DNA of 64,000 nucleotides from Natrinema ejinorense (GCF_002494345.1 NZ_NXNI01000001.1:3038001-3102000), one strand, 5' to 3'. Positions 25,417-34,517 are shown, counted from the first letter of the stretch. A program made the numbers and translations. Notes: generated by a model from the letters alone, not told the origin.

Positions 25417-26211
25417 CTACTCGAGCGACGGCGGTGCCGGCGGGACCGTTCGTTTGTGTTCGCTTCGCTCGTACATGCCGCGGACCCGTTCGACGGTCGC
25501 GTCGTCGACCTCGAGTAGCCGGCAGGTCGCGGCGACCGAAAGCGGGCCGTCGATGTGGGCGACCAGGATCGAGTCGAGGGTGTCGTAACCGATCCCCAGT
25601 TCGTCCTCGTCGGTCTGGTCGGCCCACAGTTCCGCGGTCGCGGTTTTGGCTGCCAACTCCTCGGGAACGCCGACGTGACGGGCGAGCTGGCGGACCTGCG
25701 CCTTGTAGAGGTTTCCGACCGGGTGGCAGTCGACGGCTCCGTCGCCGTACTTGGTGAAGTAGCCGACCGCGGCCTCGCTGCGGTTGCCGGTTCCCAGAAC
25801 CAGTCGCTGTTCGTGGTTGGCGACGAGATAGTTCAGCACGGCCCGGAGGCGGGCACGCGCGTTGCCGACCGCCTCGCGGTCGCCCTCGGCCTCCGGATAC
25901 GCCGCCAGCAGCGAATCGATGAGCGGCTCGATCTCGATCACGTCGTAGCCGATCTCGAGGTCCTGAGCGACCCGCTCGGCGTCGCTCATGTTCCCCTCGC
26001 TGCTGACGGTCGCCGGTAGGACGAGCCCGTGGACGTTCTCGGCCCCGATGGCCTCGACGGCGAGAGTCGCGGTCAGCGTGCTGTCGATCCCTCCAGAGAG
26101 GCCGAGAACGGCACCCTCGGAACCCGCGGCGTCGATCTGTTCGCGAATGAAGCCGGTAATGTGTTCGCGCCGCTGCTCGAGTTCTGCCTCCGAAAAGCGA
26201 AGATCGATCAT
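25417..26211 (-). CDS. nadE: NAD+ synthase (NadE)
   Basis: The protein has 264 residues, single-domain and probably ammonia-dependent, without an N-terminal glutaminase domain. The PP-loop motif is LGLSGGIDSTLTA (about residues 38-50). GTGNRSEAAVGYFTKYGDGAVD contains the conserved dinucleotide-binding block and ADQTDEDELGIGYDTLD is the C-terminal signature. It makes the last step of NAD synthesis and complements nadABC at 14.5-18 kb, but it is not in that operon. Confidence 0.95.
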   Translation of the reverse strand: MIDLRFSEAELEQRREHITGFIREQIDAAGSEGAVLGLSGGIDSTLTATLAVEAIGAENVHGLVLPATVSSEGNMSDAERVAQDLEIGYDVIEIEPLIDSLLAAYPEAEGDREAVGNARARLRAVLNYLVANHEQRLVLGTGNRSEAAVGYFTKYGDGAVDCHPVGNLYKAQVRQLARHVGVPEELAAKTATAELWADQTDEDELGIGYDTLDSILVAHIDGPLSVAATCRLLEVDDATVERVRGMYERSEHKRTVPPAPPSLE

Positions 26212-26421
26212 GGGGGTACTAGGGGCGGCGAGACCTAATAGCCTCCCCTCACCGGGAAAAAGTGACCGGACGGTCGATTTCGGCGGTCGTTCGCGGACGG
26301 GGGAGGGGGGGAGCCACCCGTCCCAATCGATGACTCGCAGCCGAGTTCCGATCGCCGGGACGTGGGCGAACTCGAGAGCGCTACGTTCAAGTGCAATCGG
26401 GAGGTATGCACGACTGTCGAC

Positions 26422-26434
26422 GTGCGCCGGTGGT
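26422..26434 (+). repeat. Duplicated 5' end of tRNA-Gly
   Basis: The 13-mer gtgcgccggtggt occurs here and again at 26484-26496, where it starts the tRNA-Gly gene. Between them lies a small hairpin, gcaaatc/gatttgc (26437-26454). It may be a leftover of a tRNA-targeted insertion or a local duplication. Confidence 0.4.
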
Positions 26435-26485
26435 GAGCAAATCGGGGGATTTGCGAACGACGGCGCGAGCGAACGCAGTAGGTGT

Positions 26486-26556
26486 GCGCCGGTGGTCTAG
26501 TGGTAGGACATGAGCTTCCCAAGCTCATAGCCCGGGTTCAATTCCCGGCCGGCGCA
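26486..26556 (+). tRNA. tRNA-Gly (CCC)
   Basis: The 71-nt cloverleaf has acceptor arms GCGCCGG/CCGGCGC, D arm around GTCTAGTGGTAGGAC, anticodon arm TGAGC-TTCCCAA-GCTCA (anticodon CCC), and T arm CCGGG-TTCAATT-CCCGG with discriminator A. It decodes GGG. CCA is not encoded. Confidence 0.97.
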
Positions 26557-26718
26557 TTCCGGAGTCGTTCTTTCAGTGGGAGTCGTCCCTGACGGCAGAG
26601 ATCCCAGACGCAGACCGTTTGTAGTCGCGGATCCCGCCGAGACGAGGACCGGACGTGGAGCGTCCTCGCAGCGCCGTTCATCAACCGTTATACGGTGATC
26701 GTCTGTAGTGGAACGAAA

Positions 26719-27087
26719 ATGGGAGTCACATCGCGGAGCGACACGGGCCTATTACGGCGACTGTTTCTGTCGTTGAGTCTCACCCTCGCCTGTATCCACC
26801 TGTATCTGGCCGTTTTCGTGTCGCCGATGGCGACCGGATCCGTGCTCCAGTTTGGCCTCATCGGAGTGGCCCTCCTCGTTGGCCCAGTCGTCTCCAGGAC
26901 GCGATACTGGCATCCGATTCTCTATCTTCTCGGGGCGGGCTTTGCGTTCTATCTCGGTGTGTTGTGGCTGTTGGGTGGAATGGCATACCCCCTCATCGGC
27001 GCGATTACTGGTGTGACGGCAACAGCGTTCGCTCTCCTCGGACTGTTCCTGTTCGTCCGCACGGAGGCGCGTCTCGCTTCGCCGTAG
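26719..27087 (+). CDS. Small four-helix membrane protein of unknown function
   Basis: The protein has 122 residues and is strongly hydrophobic. Segments at about 14-32, 36-55, 61-82 and 87-110 probably span the membrane. There are no catalytic or metal-binding motifs. The ATG at 26719 is preceded by a gttatacgg TATA-like box about 30 nt upstream. It lies between tRNA-Gly and the Fe-S protein gene, convergent with the latter. Confidence 0.6.
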   Translation: MGVTSRSDTGLLRRLFLSLSLTLACIHLYLAVFVSPMATGSVLQFGLIGVALLVGPVVSRTRYWHPILYLLGAGFAFYLGVLWLLGGMAYPLIGAITGVTATAFALLGLFLFVRTEARLASP

Positions 27088-27174
27088 CGTGCGGTCTCGA
27101 ACAGCTAGTTCTCACTACTCACCGGAAAAGAACGACGGGAAAAGATACCGGCGACGAATCCGGATCGGGCCCGG

Positions 27175-28950
27175 TCAGTGCCCCTGATCGTGGGGGTTCA
27201 GTGCCGTCCCGTAGTTCTCGGCGTGGTCGGTGTACTCGATGAACCGCGGGGCGTCGGGATCGAAGGGCCGCTCGAGGCTCTCGAAGGCCTTCTTCTTGTC
27301 CCAGCCCTGGAGTTTGCCGACCGCCGACTTGTCCTCGAGGTCGTGGTAGTCGAGGTTCGGTTCGGTGAGTTCCCACGCCTTCATCCCCTGCTCGGTCCGG
27401 ATGATGACGCTCGAGTACTCGTCGGAACTACCGACGGAGCCGACGGTGATGTCCGAACAGAAGCCGGTGAAGTCGGCACACTCGTCACAGCCCTTGAGCG
27501 CGGCGTCGTGGAAGTTCTCGATGTCCTCCTCGACGATCATCTCGCCGTCGTGGTCGTAGACCATCATCTTGCCGTTGAGGACGTCCATCTTGCCGATCTC
27601 TTCGGGTGAGATGCCGCGTTGCTCCTCCAACTGCTCGCCCATGAGGCTGTGATAGTTGAAGTTCTTGGTACACATCAGCGCGATCGTGTAGTCCACGGCC
27701 CGGATACCCTCGTCCTGGGCCTGGTAGTCCCACTCGAAGTCCTGCAGGGCGCGGATGCCCTCGATCTCACAGGGCGTGCCGACAATGGCCAGCGAGAGGT
27801 CGTCCCAGTCCTTGTCGGGGAGTTTGTGCTCCCACTGTTCGAGGTCGAGGTTGCCAAGCGCGAGCGTCTGGTTGTAGACGGTGCCGGCGTTCTCGATGAG
27901 TTCCTCGGTCGTCGTGGCGAGGTAGCTCTCGGCCTTCCAGGCCTCCTCGTCGCTCTCGGTGGCGACGAGCGCGCCGTCGATTTCGCCCTCCTCGAGCAGC
28001 GTCGCGAGGACGCCGGTGACCACGCCGCCGTCCTGGGCCTGATCGGTCCAGTCGTCCTCGACCTTCGCGGAGAACTCCGTGATCGGATCGCCCGCGCCCT
28101 TGACGTTGTCGTCGCCGCCGGTGATCTTCCACTGGCGCTCGTAGCGCAGGCCGCCGCGGGGACAGAAGTCCCAACACATCGAACAGCCGGTACACATCTT
28201 GACCAGTTCCGGCAGGCCGTCGTCGCCGACCCCGATCGAGTCGGACGGACAGGCGGCGACGCAGGTCCCACACTGGATACACCGCCCCTCGTCGATGACG
28301 GCCTCGTCCAGTTCCATGAACCAGGTCTTCTCGTCGGGCGTCTCGATGTCGTTCATCCGCGAGCGGATCGAGTACTCGGGCGTGTCCAGATCGACGCCCT
28401 CGGGAATCCCGACGCGGGTGTCGGGGGAGTCGTCGTAGACGTCCTGACTGACGTTCTCGGCGGGCTCGGTGAACTCGAGGTCGCCGAGTTCGCCCATCTC
28501 GTCGACGTTGGCGACGCCGGCACCGTCGGTCGCGACGGGCGGCGTCTCGGACTCGCCATCGGTGTCGGCAGCCGTTTTCTCGCCGCAGGTGCAGGTGGTC
28601 GGCGAGCAGCTCTCGCCGCTGGCTTCGGCGGCACCATTGCCAACGTCGGAGCTTCGCTCCGACGAGGGTCGGGAACCGTCGGTTCCCTCACCCCCGTCCG
28701 TCGCGATGGCTCCCTCTCGAGCGTGATCCGTACCCTCTCGGGAACGGGACGCGCCACCGTCGGCGTCGGGGACGATGACGGCGTCGTCATCGTCGTCCGA
28801 CGCCGGTACGTGGGGGAGTCGGCGGTCGGCCTCGCGGCTCGCGGCTTCGCCGCTCGCTCGATCCGAGGCCTCGCTCTCTCGCGGGTCGCTTCGCTCCCCG
28901 CTCGATCCGTTCGAGGACTCACTACGTTCGTCCTCGCTATCAGTCCCCAT
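27175..28950 (-). CDS. F420 hydrogenase/dehydrogenase beta-like Fe-S protein, partner of nitrite/sulfite reductase
   Basis: The protein has 591 residues from the ATG at 28950. The first 125 residues are a low-complexity Asp/Ser/Glu-rich extension that holds a cysteine cluster (CSPTTCTCGEKT). Around residues 225-275 two 4Fe-4S motifs follow: CIQCGTCVAACPSDSIGVG and CTGCSMCWDFCP. The rest is the FrhB/FdhB beta-subunit fold (GGVVTGVLATLLEEGEIDGAL). Such subunits carry electrons from F420H2 or ferredoxin and bind FAD. It overlaps the reductase by 11 nt and likely supplies it with electrons. Confidence 0.82.
   Translation of the reverse strand: MGTDSEDERSESSNGSSGERSDPRESEASDRASGEAASREADRRLPHVPASDDDDDAVIVPDADGGASRSREGTDHAREGAIATDGGEGTDGSRPSSERSSDVGNGAAEASGESCSPTTCTCGEKTAADTDGESETPPVATDGAGVANVDEMGELGDLEFTEPAENVSQDVYDDSPDTRVGIPEGVDLDTPEYSIRSRMNDIETPDEKTWFMELDEAVIDEGRCIQCGTCVAACPSDSIGVGDDGLPELVKMCTGCSMCWDFCPRGGLRYERQWKITGGDDNVKGAGDPITEFSAKVEDDWTDQAQDGGVVTGVLATLLEEGEIDGALVATESDEEAWKAESYLATTTEELIENAGTVYNQTLALGNLDLEQWEHKLPDKDWDDLSLAIVGTPCEIEGIRALQDFEWDYQAQDEGIRAVDYTIALMCTKNFNYHSLMGEQLEEQRGISPEEIGKMDVLNGKMMVYDHDGEMIVEEDIENFHDAALKGCDECADFTGFCSDITVGSVGSSDEYSSVIIRTEQGMKAWELTEPNLDYHDLEDKSAVGKLQGWDKKKAFESLERPFDPDAPRFIEYTDHAENYGTALNPHDQGH
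28644..28687. repeat. Pair of perfect tri-loop hairpins inside a coding region
   Basis: CGTCGGAGC and GCTCCGACG (9-bp stem, TTC loop, 28644-28664) are followed by GGGAACC and GGTTCCC (7-bp stem, GTC loop, 28671-28687). They lie in the low-complexity N-terminal linker of the Fe-S protein. Their geometry matches the pair embedded in the 2'-5' RNA ligase gene at 36128-36176. Confidence 0.6.
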
Positions 28951-30640
28951 GGGCAACACCCCGTGCAACCGGCGCATCCGCCCCTTGCATGATCGTCCGG
29001 AGTCGCTCGTTGTCGACGCCGCGACACCACTCGTAGAACTTCTCGCCGTCGTCGCGATCCACGGAGTAGGCCTCGAACAGCTGCTCGAGGGCCGGGATCA
29101 CGGAGTCGGCCGGGACGGCGCTCTCGACCCAATCGAGGAACTCGTTGTCGGCACCCAGCGAGCCACCGAGACCGAAGTCCATTCCCTCGACGATGTTGTC
29201 GCCTTCCGCGTTGGTGCTGTTCTCGTCCTCGAGTTTGACGGTCTCGCCGCGGAAGCCGATGTCGGCGATCTGTGGCTGGGCACACGACGCGGAACAGCCG
29301 GACATGTGCATCCGGATGGCTTCGATGTCGTCGGGGACGTCGATGCGGTCGTCGAGTTCGCGAGCCCAGCGCTTGGTTCGCTTTTTCGTCTCGATGATGG
29401 CGTAGTTACAGAACTCGTTGCCCGTACAGCCGACTGCGCCCCGCGAGAACGGCCCCGGATCGGGACTGTACTCCTGGGCGAACGGCTCCGCGAGGAGGTC
29501 GTCGACGTTCTCGTCGGGGATGTGGGTGATCAGGAAGTTCTGGTCGGTCGCGAGGCGAACGGAGGCGTCCTCGGTCCCGTACGTTTCGGCGGCGCGGGCG
29601 GCGGCGGCGAACTCGTCGCCGCCCATGCGGCCGGCGATGACGTTGAAGCCGACGTAGTTGAGCCCGTCCTGTTTCTGCTCGTGGACGCCGACGTGGTCGC
29701 CCTGGTAGCCGACGGTCAGGTTCTCGCCGCCCTGGGGAAGGTCGATCGTACAGCGGTCGCGAACCGCTTCCTCGAACTTCTCGGGACCCAGCTGTTCGAC
29801 GAGGTAGCGCATGCGGCAGACGCCGCGGTTGTTGCGGTCGCCGATCTCCTTGAACGTCTGGGCGACGGCGCGGCAGAACTCGACGGCGTCTTCGGGCCGG
29901 ATGAAGGCGTCGAGTTCCGACCCCATCCGCGGGCCGTCGGAGAGCCCGCCGCCGACGCGGGCGTGGAAGCCGTAGAGATGCTCGCCGTCGATCTCTTTTT
30001 TCGCGGGGACGAGACCGACGTCGTTGATCTGGGACTGCGCACAGTCGTGGGCGCAGCCGGTGATCGTGATCTTGAACTTCCGCGGGAGGTTGGCGTATTC
30101 GCGGTTCTCGGTGAAGAAGTCCGAAACGGCCTCGATGACCGGTTGGGCGTTAAAACACTCGTGGTCGTCGAGTCCAGCCGCGGGACAGCCCAGCACGTTT
30201 CGGGCGGAGTCACCACAGCCCTGCACGGTCGTCAGGCCGACCTCGTCGTACCGGTCCCACATCTCGGGGACGTCCTCGACGCGGATCCAGTGTTTCTGGA
30301 TGTCCTGTCGGGTCGTGATGTCGAGATAGGCGTCGCCCCAGAGTTCGTTCTGTTCCTCGCCGCCGTACTCCTCGGGGGCGACCGCGAGGTCGTCGGTGAC
30401 CTCGCCGATCACTTCGGCCTGCTCCGGCGTGAGCTTCCCGCCGGGCACCTTGGTCCGGATCATGAAGTAGCCCTCCTGCTTCTGGGCGTACATGCCGGCC
30501 CACTTCAGCCGCTCCCACTCGCCGCCGCCGGCGCGATCCTCGATTTCCTCGAAGGAGAGTTCCTCGTCGGCGTAGTCGTAGACGTCGTCGACGACGTCGA
30601 GCGGGTGTTTCTCCTGTTTGTGTTCTTCGACTGTATTCAC
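28940..30640 (-). CDS. Siroheme nitrite/sulfite reductase (ferredoxin type)
   Basis: The protein has 566 residues from the GTG at 30640; GAGGTGG lies six nucleotides upstream and fixes this start, although an in-frame ATG at 30742 exists. The siroheme/4Fe-4S ligands are GCTGNEFCN (C-x5-C) and MSGCSASCAQ (C-x3-C), and a related motif ITGCAHDCAQ occurs in the N-terminal half. This is the two-repeat NirA/SirA fold. Nitrite and sulfite reductases cannot be told apart by eye. It stands before the F420-dehydrogenase-like gene and both likely form an operon. Confidence 0.88.
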   Translation of the reverse strand: MNTVEEHKQEKHPLDVVDDVYDYADEELSFEEIEDRAGGGEWERLKWAGMYAQKQEGYFMIRTKVPGGKLTPEQAEVIGEVTDDLAVAPEEYGGEEQNELWGDAYLDITTRQDIQKHWIRVEDVPEMWDRYDEVGLTTVQGCGDSARNVLGCPAAGLDDHECFNAQPVIEAVSDFFTENREYANLPRKFKITITGCAHDCAQSQINDVGLVPAKKEIDGEHLYGFHARVGGGLSDGPRMGSELDAFIRPEDAVEFCRAVAQTFKEIGDRNNRGVCRMRYLVEQLGPEKFEEAVRDRCTIDLPQGGENLTVGYQGDHVGVHEQKQDGLNYVGFNVIAGRMGGDEFAAAARAAETYGTEDASVRLATDQNFLITHIPDENVDDLLAEPFAQEYSPDPGPFSRGAVGCTGNEFCNYAIIETKKRTKRWARELDDRIDVPDDIEAIRMHMSGCSASCAQPQIADIGFRGETVKLEDENSTNAEGDNIVEGMDFGLGGSLGADNEFLDWVESAVPADSVIPALEQLFEAYSVDRDDGEKFYEWCRGVDNERLRTIMQGADAPVARGVAHGD

Positions 30641-31018
30641 ACGAACCACCTCTGCGTTCGGACGGCAGCGAACGAACCGGCGCGTGCCGTCTGTCGCAGA
30701 TGCTTTTGAAGAGCCATTGTTTAACGGGTAATGCAACCCCACACCTATACGCCTCCGTAACTCGGCGAATCATGACGTGGGTCGGTTCCACCAGTAAATA
30801 TTGCCACAAGGTTCGGCGACCGACCACGAAACCAGCCGGGAATCGTCGACGGGGCGGCATCAGACGCCGGTTACGGTCGATACCGACGATCGAAGCGTCG
30901 GTAATAAAGGCAATTATGCCCGGTACCGGATGACCGATGCGAGCCAGCGACGGGCCAGTACTTCGAGACGGGTGGACGGCCAGAGACTGGCGGCCACCGA
31001 CAGCGCCCACGGGAAACG
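30641..31018. promoter_or_regulatory. Long leader and promoter region of the siroheme reductase
   Basis: These 378 bases contain no supported gene. A minus-strand caatattta box (about 30798-30806) and a gttaaaca box (about 30720-30727) could be TATA elements for the reductase, so its mRNA may have a leader of up to 150 nt, which is unusual in haloarchaea. GTTCG and CGAAC half-sites near 30656-30673 form an inverted repeat with an 8-nt spacer. The part beyond 30850 shows nothing. Confidence 0.35.
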
Positions 31019-31702
31019 TTAACCGAAACAGGCGACGAGTTCGCCCCGCGTTCGCGGATCTGGAACGAACGTCAGTTCCTCGGCGACGCCGCTGTATCGG
31101 GCCCGAAAGGCCGACCGGTCGTCGACGTAGTAGGTCGTACGGATGTCCCACTGGACACGTGAGTCCCGGGAGGACTGTCGTGTGCCGGTCGTCAGATCGT
31201 AGCGGAGTGCCACCAGGACAGCATCGGCGTTGGGGGACGAACCGATCGCGGCCGTTCGGTAGTCGATCCGTCGAAGCTCGACGGTTCGCGCCGCGGACCG
31301 ATACCGCTCGATGAACGCGTTCCGTTGATACGCCCGCTCGAACGCGATAACGTACTGGCTCGCACCCGAGATTTGCCCCGACGCTGGTGAACAGTCCGAC
31401 CGATCGGGATCCCCATCCGAGCGCGTCGCCGACGAACGGTTCGATGGGGGACGCTGTCCCTCGAAACAGGACTGCGACGGCGGTGCGGGATACTCCAGGG
31501 GCTCGAGCGCGTCCGCATCGTCCGGTGAATCCGGCTCGGGCCGGGCGACATCGCGACACTCGTACCAGTCCGCAGGGACGGTCCCCGACTCGAGGAGCCG
31601 CCCGCTTGGATCGCTCGCGCCGTACTCGAAACCGCCCGTCGTGACCGCGATAGACGTCGCAATGGAGGCGAGGAGGGCGCGTCGGGAACGAAGGCGGCTC
31701 AT
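31019..31702 (-). CDS. Secreted protein of unknown function
   Basis: The protein has 227 residues. The N-terminus (MSRLRSRRALLASIATSIAV) is a signal peptide with twin arginines. A Ser/Asp/Pro-rich middle follows, and the last third alternates beta-like strands ending VPDPRTRGELVACFG. Three or four cysteines are present (ECRD, SCFEG, DCSP, ACFG) that may form disulfides. No known domain is recognised. It lies between the reductase leader and ftsY, without operon links. Confidence 0.6.
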   Translation of the reverse strand: MSRLRSRRALLASIATSIAVTTGGFEYGASDPSGRLLESGTVPADWYECRDVARPEPDSPDDADALEPLEYPAPPSQSCFEGQRPPSNRSSATRSDGDPDRSDCSPASGQISGASQYVIAFERAYQRNAFIERYRSAARTVELRRIDYRTAAIGSSPNADAVLVALRYDLTTGTRQSSRDSRVQWDIRTTYYVDDRSAFRARYSGVAEELTFVPDPRTRGELVACFG

Positions 31703-31771
31703 ACGCGAACGTCTCAAAGAAACAATAAGTGTCTTCTGCAATAATTGGAAATCCGACGTGGCGACGGCCGC

Positions 31772-33334
31772 CTACTCGTCGGCCAACAGCCGCTCGACCA
31801 TCTCGTCGGGATCGAACCGCTCGAGGTCGTCGTACCCCTGCCCGACACCGAGAAACAGGATCGGCTTTCCGGTGACGTGAGCGACCGAGATCGCCGCACC
31901 GCCGTTGGAGTCGGCGTCGGCTTTCGTCAGGATGGCACCGTCGATTTCCGCGGCCTCGTCGAACTCGCGGGCGCGGTTGACCGCGTCCTGACCGGCCACG
32001 GCCTCGTCGACGAACAGCGTCATGTCGGGATCGACGACGCGCCCGATCTTCTCGAGTTGGTCCATCAACCCCTCGTTGGTGTGGAGTCGGCCCGCCGTAT
32101 CGCCGAGGACGATATCGACGTCGTTTGCCTCCGCGTACTCGACGGCATCGTACAACACCGCAGCGGGATCGCCGCCCTGTTCGTGGCTGATACACTTCGT
32201 TCCCAGGGCGTCGGCGTGTTCCTGGATCTGCTCGTTGGCACCCGCACGGTACGTGTCGCCGTTTGCCATCACCGTCGAGTAGCCCCGTTCCTCGAAGTAG
32301 CGGCTCATCTTGGCGATCGAGGTGGTCTTCCCGACCCCGTTGACGCCGGTGAAGATGATGGTGACGGGCCTGTCCTCGACGGCGATGCGCTCGTCGAAGT
32401 CGAACTGGCCGACGCTGATCACGTCGTAGATCGCGTTGTGCAGCGCTTCCTCGACGACCTCGCCGGTCGAGGTCGTGAAGGTCCGCGTCTCGCCGACCAG
32501 TTCGTCGCGGATGTTGTCGAGGATCTCCTCGGCGACGCCCATCTCGACGTCGCTCGAGAGCAACGCCATCTCGAGTTCGTGGAGCGGCCCCTCGAGGTCC
32601 TCCTCCTCGATGACGAACTTCCCCTTGACGAGGGACTTGGCCTTCGTGCCGAACCCGGTCGAGTTGCCATCGTCGGCGTCGTCCTCGGGTTCGTCGTCGA
32701 CGGCCGGTTCGTCCTCGTCGACGGGCGATTCCTCGGCATCGGCCGCTACATCGACCGGTTCCTCGTCCGGAGTTGCTCCAGGGGCCTGCGCGTCCTCGGG
32801 AGTCGTCTCGTCCGATTCCGGCTCGGAGTCGTCCGAGGACCCCGTAAAGAGGGATCTGGCCCTGGCACCGAAGCCGGTCCGCCCGTCGTCGTCTACCTCG
32901 TCCTCGTCGCCGGGCGATTCCTCGGCAGGCGTCGCCGTATCGGTCGGCTCCTCGTCGGAACCCGGTTCGTCCGTGACCGAATCGGCGTCGTCGGACTCGA
33001 GGAGATCGGAGTCGGAATCGGTCGCCGGCTCCCGGCCGGCGGCGTCGGCCGCGTCTGCGGTGGCGGACTCGGTCGTTGCCTCTGGCTTCGATTCCGCGTC
33101 CGGTTCCGGTTCCACCGCAGCGGACGCCGGGGCTGCCGTCTCGGCGGCCGCCGTTTCGGGGGTAGTATCGGTTGCTTCCGCAGCCGTCGACTCCGCCGGC
33201 GCTGCGTCGGGGTCGACCGCCTCCATCTCTTCGCCCTCGAGTTCGTCGTCGTCGACCTCCTCGACGTTCTCTTCGGCGGCCTCTTCGGCGTCTTTCCGGA
33301 AGCTCCCGAGCTTATCCTTCAGGTTGTCGAACAT
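31772..33334 (-). CDS. ftsY: Signal recognition particle receptor FtsY
   Basis: The protein has 520 residues. About 225 N-terminal residues form an acidic, Ala/Asp/Glu/Ser-rich A domain. A degenerate duplicated block (TGFGARARSLF and TGFGTKAKSLV) occurs at its end. The NG GTPase domain begins near residue 230: G1 TGVNGVGKTT, G3 DTAGR, G4 TKAD, and SRP-type insertion KMSRYFEERG. It docks SRP-bound ribosomes at the membrane. It is the last gene of the LX-pfdA-ftsY cluster. Confidence 0.96.
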   Translation of the reverse strand: MFDNLKDKLGSFRKDAEEAAEENVEEVDDDELEGEEMEAVDPDAAPAESTAAEATDTTPETAAAETAAPASAAVEPEPDAESKPEATTESATADAADAAGREPATDSDSDLLESDDADSVTDEPGSDEEPTDTATPAEESPGDEDEVDDDGRTGFGARARSLFTGSSDDSEPESDETTPEDAQAPGATPDEEPVDVAADAEESPVDEDEPAVDDEPEDDADDGNSTGFGTKAKSLVKGKFVIEEEDLEGPLHELEMALLSSDVEMGVAEEILDNIRDELVGETRTFTTSTGEVVEEALHNAIYDVISVGQFDFDERIAVEDRPVTIIFTGVNGVGKTTSIAKMSRYFEERGYSTVMANGDTYRAGANEQIQEHADALGTKCISHEQGGDPAAVLYDAVEYAEANDVDIVLGDTAGRLHTNEGLMDQLEKIGRVVDPDMTLFVDEAVAGQDAVNRAREFDEAAEIDGAILTKADADSNGGAAISVAHVTGKPILFLGVGQGYDDLERFDPDEMVERLLADE

Positions 33335-33361
33335 GGTATCGATAAGACTGCCTGCGCCGCG

Positions 33362-33808
33362 TTACTCGTCGGGCTGACCCTGGCCCATCCCCTGCATCTG
33401 CTGTTGCATCGCCTGCTGTTGGAGCTGCTGGGCCTGCTGCTCGAGTTCGCTGCTCTCGGTCTCGAGTTCTGCGATCTCCTCGTTGAGTTCGTCGATCTGG
33501 TCGTCGAGGTGCTCTTTCTTGTTCTCGAGGGCGTCGACGGCGTCGTCTTCCTCGAACTCCGCGGCGTAGTCGGCACCGAGGTCGACGATCACTTCGTCGA
33601 TGTTCTCGATCGTCGTTCGGAGATACGCGCCGCCGCCAAGCGGCATCTGCACGGTCGAGCCGGTCTCGAGCGTGTCGAGGGCCTCGATGGCCTCGTCGAC
33701 CTCGGTCTTTTCCTGCTGGATGGCCTCGACGTTCGTCTGCAGGGCCTCGATCTGTTCTTCGATCTCCTGGAGTTCCTGGGAGAGTTGCTGGAGTTGCTGT
33801 TGACTCAT
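33362..33808 (-). CDS. pfdA: Prefoldin subunit alpha
   Basis: The protein has 148 residues. Two long coiled coils (about 3-40 and 90-140) flank the beta-hairpin with the sequence TVQMPLGGGAYLRTTIEN, the alpha prefoldin signature. The C-terminal tail is Gln/Met/Gly-rich (QQQMQGMGQGQPDE). Prefoldin hands unfolded proteins to the thermosome, whose gene is at 53821. Its ATG overlaps the stop of the LX gene by 4 nt. Confidence 0.95.
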   Translation of the reverse strand: MSQQQLQQLSQELQEIEEQIEALQTNVEAIQQEKTEVDEAIEALDTLETGSTVQMPLGGGAYLRTTIENIDEVIVDLGADYAAEFEEDDAVDALENKKEHLDDQIDELNEEIAELETESSELEQQAQQLQQQAMQQQMQGMGQGQPDE

Positions 33809-33981
33809 TGTTGGGATACCTCCTCGAGTTCGATCTCGCTGCGTTTGAGCCCGTGCTGGCTGCCGAACTGACAGAAGGTGTGTTCGCGGGCGACGTTCTC
33901 GTTTTCGGCGTCGATCGTCGTCTCGAACTCCGCGAAGCCGTCGCGGCTCTTGAACCGACCACTGACCGTAAATTGACTCAT
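33805..33981 (-). CDS. rplX: 50S ribosomal protein LX (L18a/eL20)
   Basis: The protein has 58 residues, the standard length of archaeal LX: MSQFTVSGRFKSRDGFAEFE, ending with GLKRSEIELEEVSQQ. It binds 23S rRNA near the exit region. The order LX, prefoldin alpha, FtsY is widespread in archaea, linking ribosome, folding and targeting. Nothing is odd about it. Confidence 0.95.
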   Translation of the reverse strand: MSQFTVSGRFKSRDGFAEFETTIDAENENVAREHTFCQFGSQHGLKRSEIELEEVSQQ

Positions 33982-34133
33982 ACCTCTCCATCCGGCAGGC
34001 AGTCGGAAGAATCTTCCCTTCCCATTCGAGCGGGTGCAACCGACGGGACGGGCGACGAGACGTGCTGTCACCCTCGAATCACCCACCGAGTGGAGGGTGA
34101 AGGATTTTACTCCGCCGGACCCAACCCGCTCCC

Positions 34134-34445
34134 ATGAGCGAACTCGATCCCGGCGAACTGTTGCCCAGCGAGCGAATGCAAACCCAGGCCCTCGAGGGCG
34201 AGGTCACGCAGATCCACCGCGGCCACCAGTACGCCGCGGAAGGGGATACGTTCACGATCGAGGACGCGACCTTCGAGGTGACCGACGTCCGCGAGCGCAC
34301 GCTCGGGGACCTCACCGACGAGGATGCCCGGGCCGAAGGGATGGAGGACCTCGAGGGGTACCGACGGCTGCTCGAGCGCGCCCACGAGAACTTCGAGTGG
34401 GACGACGACAGCGATGTCGTGTTACATCGGTTCGAACGTCAGTGA
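34134..34445 (+). CDS. ASCH domain protein
   Basis: The protein has 103 residues. It has the ASCH layout: GEVTQIHRGHQYAAEGDTFTI as an RNA-binding strand pair, FEVTDVRERTLGDLTDEDARAEG as the core, and an ending in a short helix with HRFER. ASCH domains are related to PUA and act in RNA binding or modification. It is divergent from the LX gene with a 152-nt gap. Confidence 0.88.
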   Translation: MSELDPGELLPSERMQTQALEGEVTQIHRGHQYAAEGDTFTIEDATFEVTDVRERTLGDLTDEDARAEGMEDLEGYRRLLERAHENFEWDDDSDVVLHRFERQ

Positions 34446-34517
34446 GACGCGATCGAACTCGAATCCACGAGTTCGATCGAGGATGACGGAAAAGGAACGT
34501 GGGCCTCGAAGGGCCCC

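Noticed and set aside
30641-30742. N-terminal extension of the siroheme reductase from an ATG at 30742
   Set aside because: The GTG at 30640 has a good ribosome binding site and gives the family-like N-terminus; the extension looks like leader sequence.
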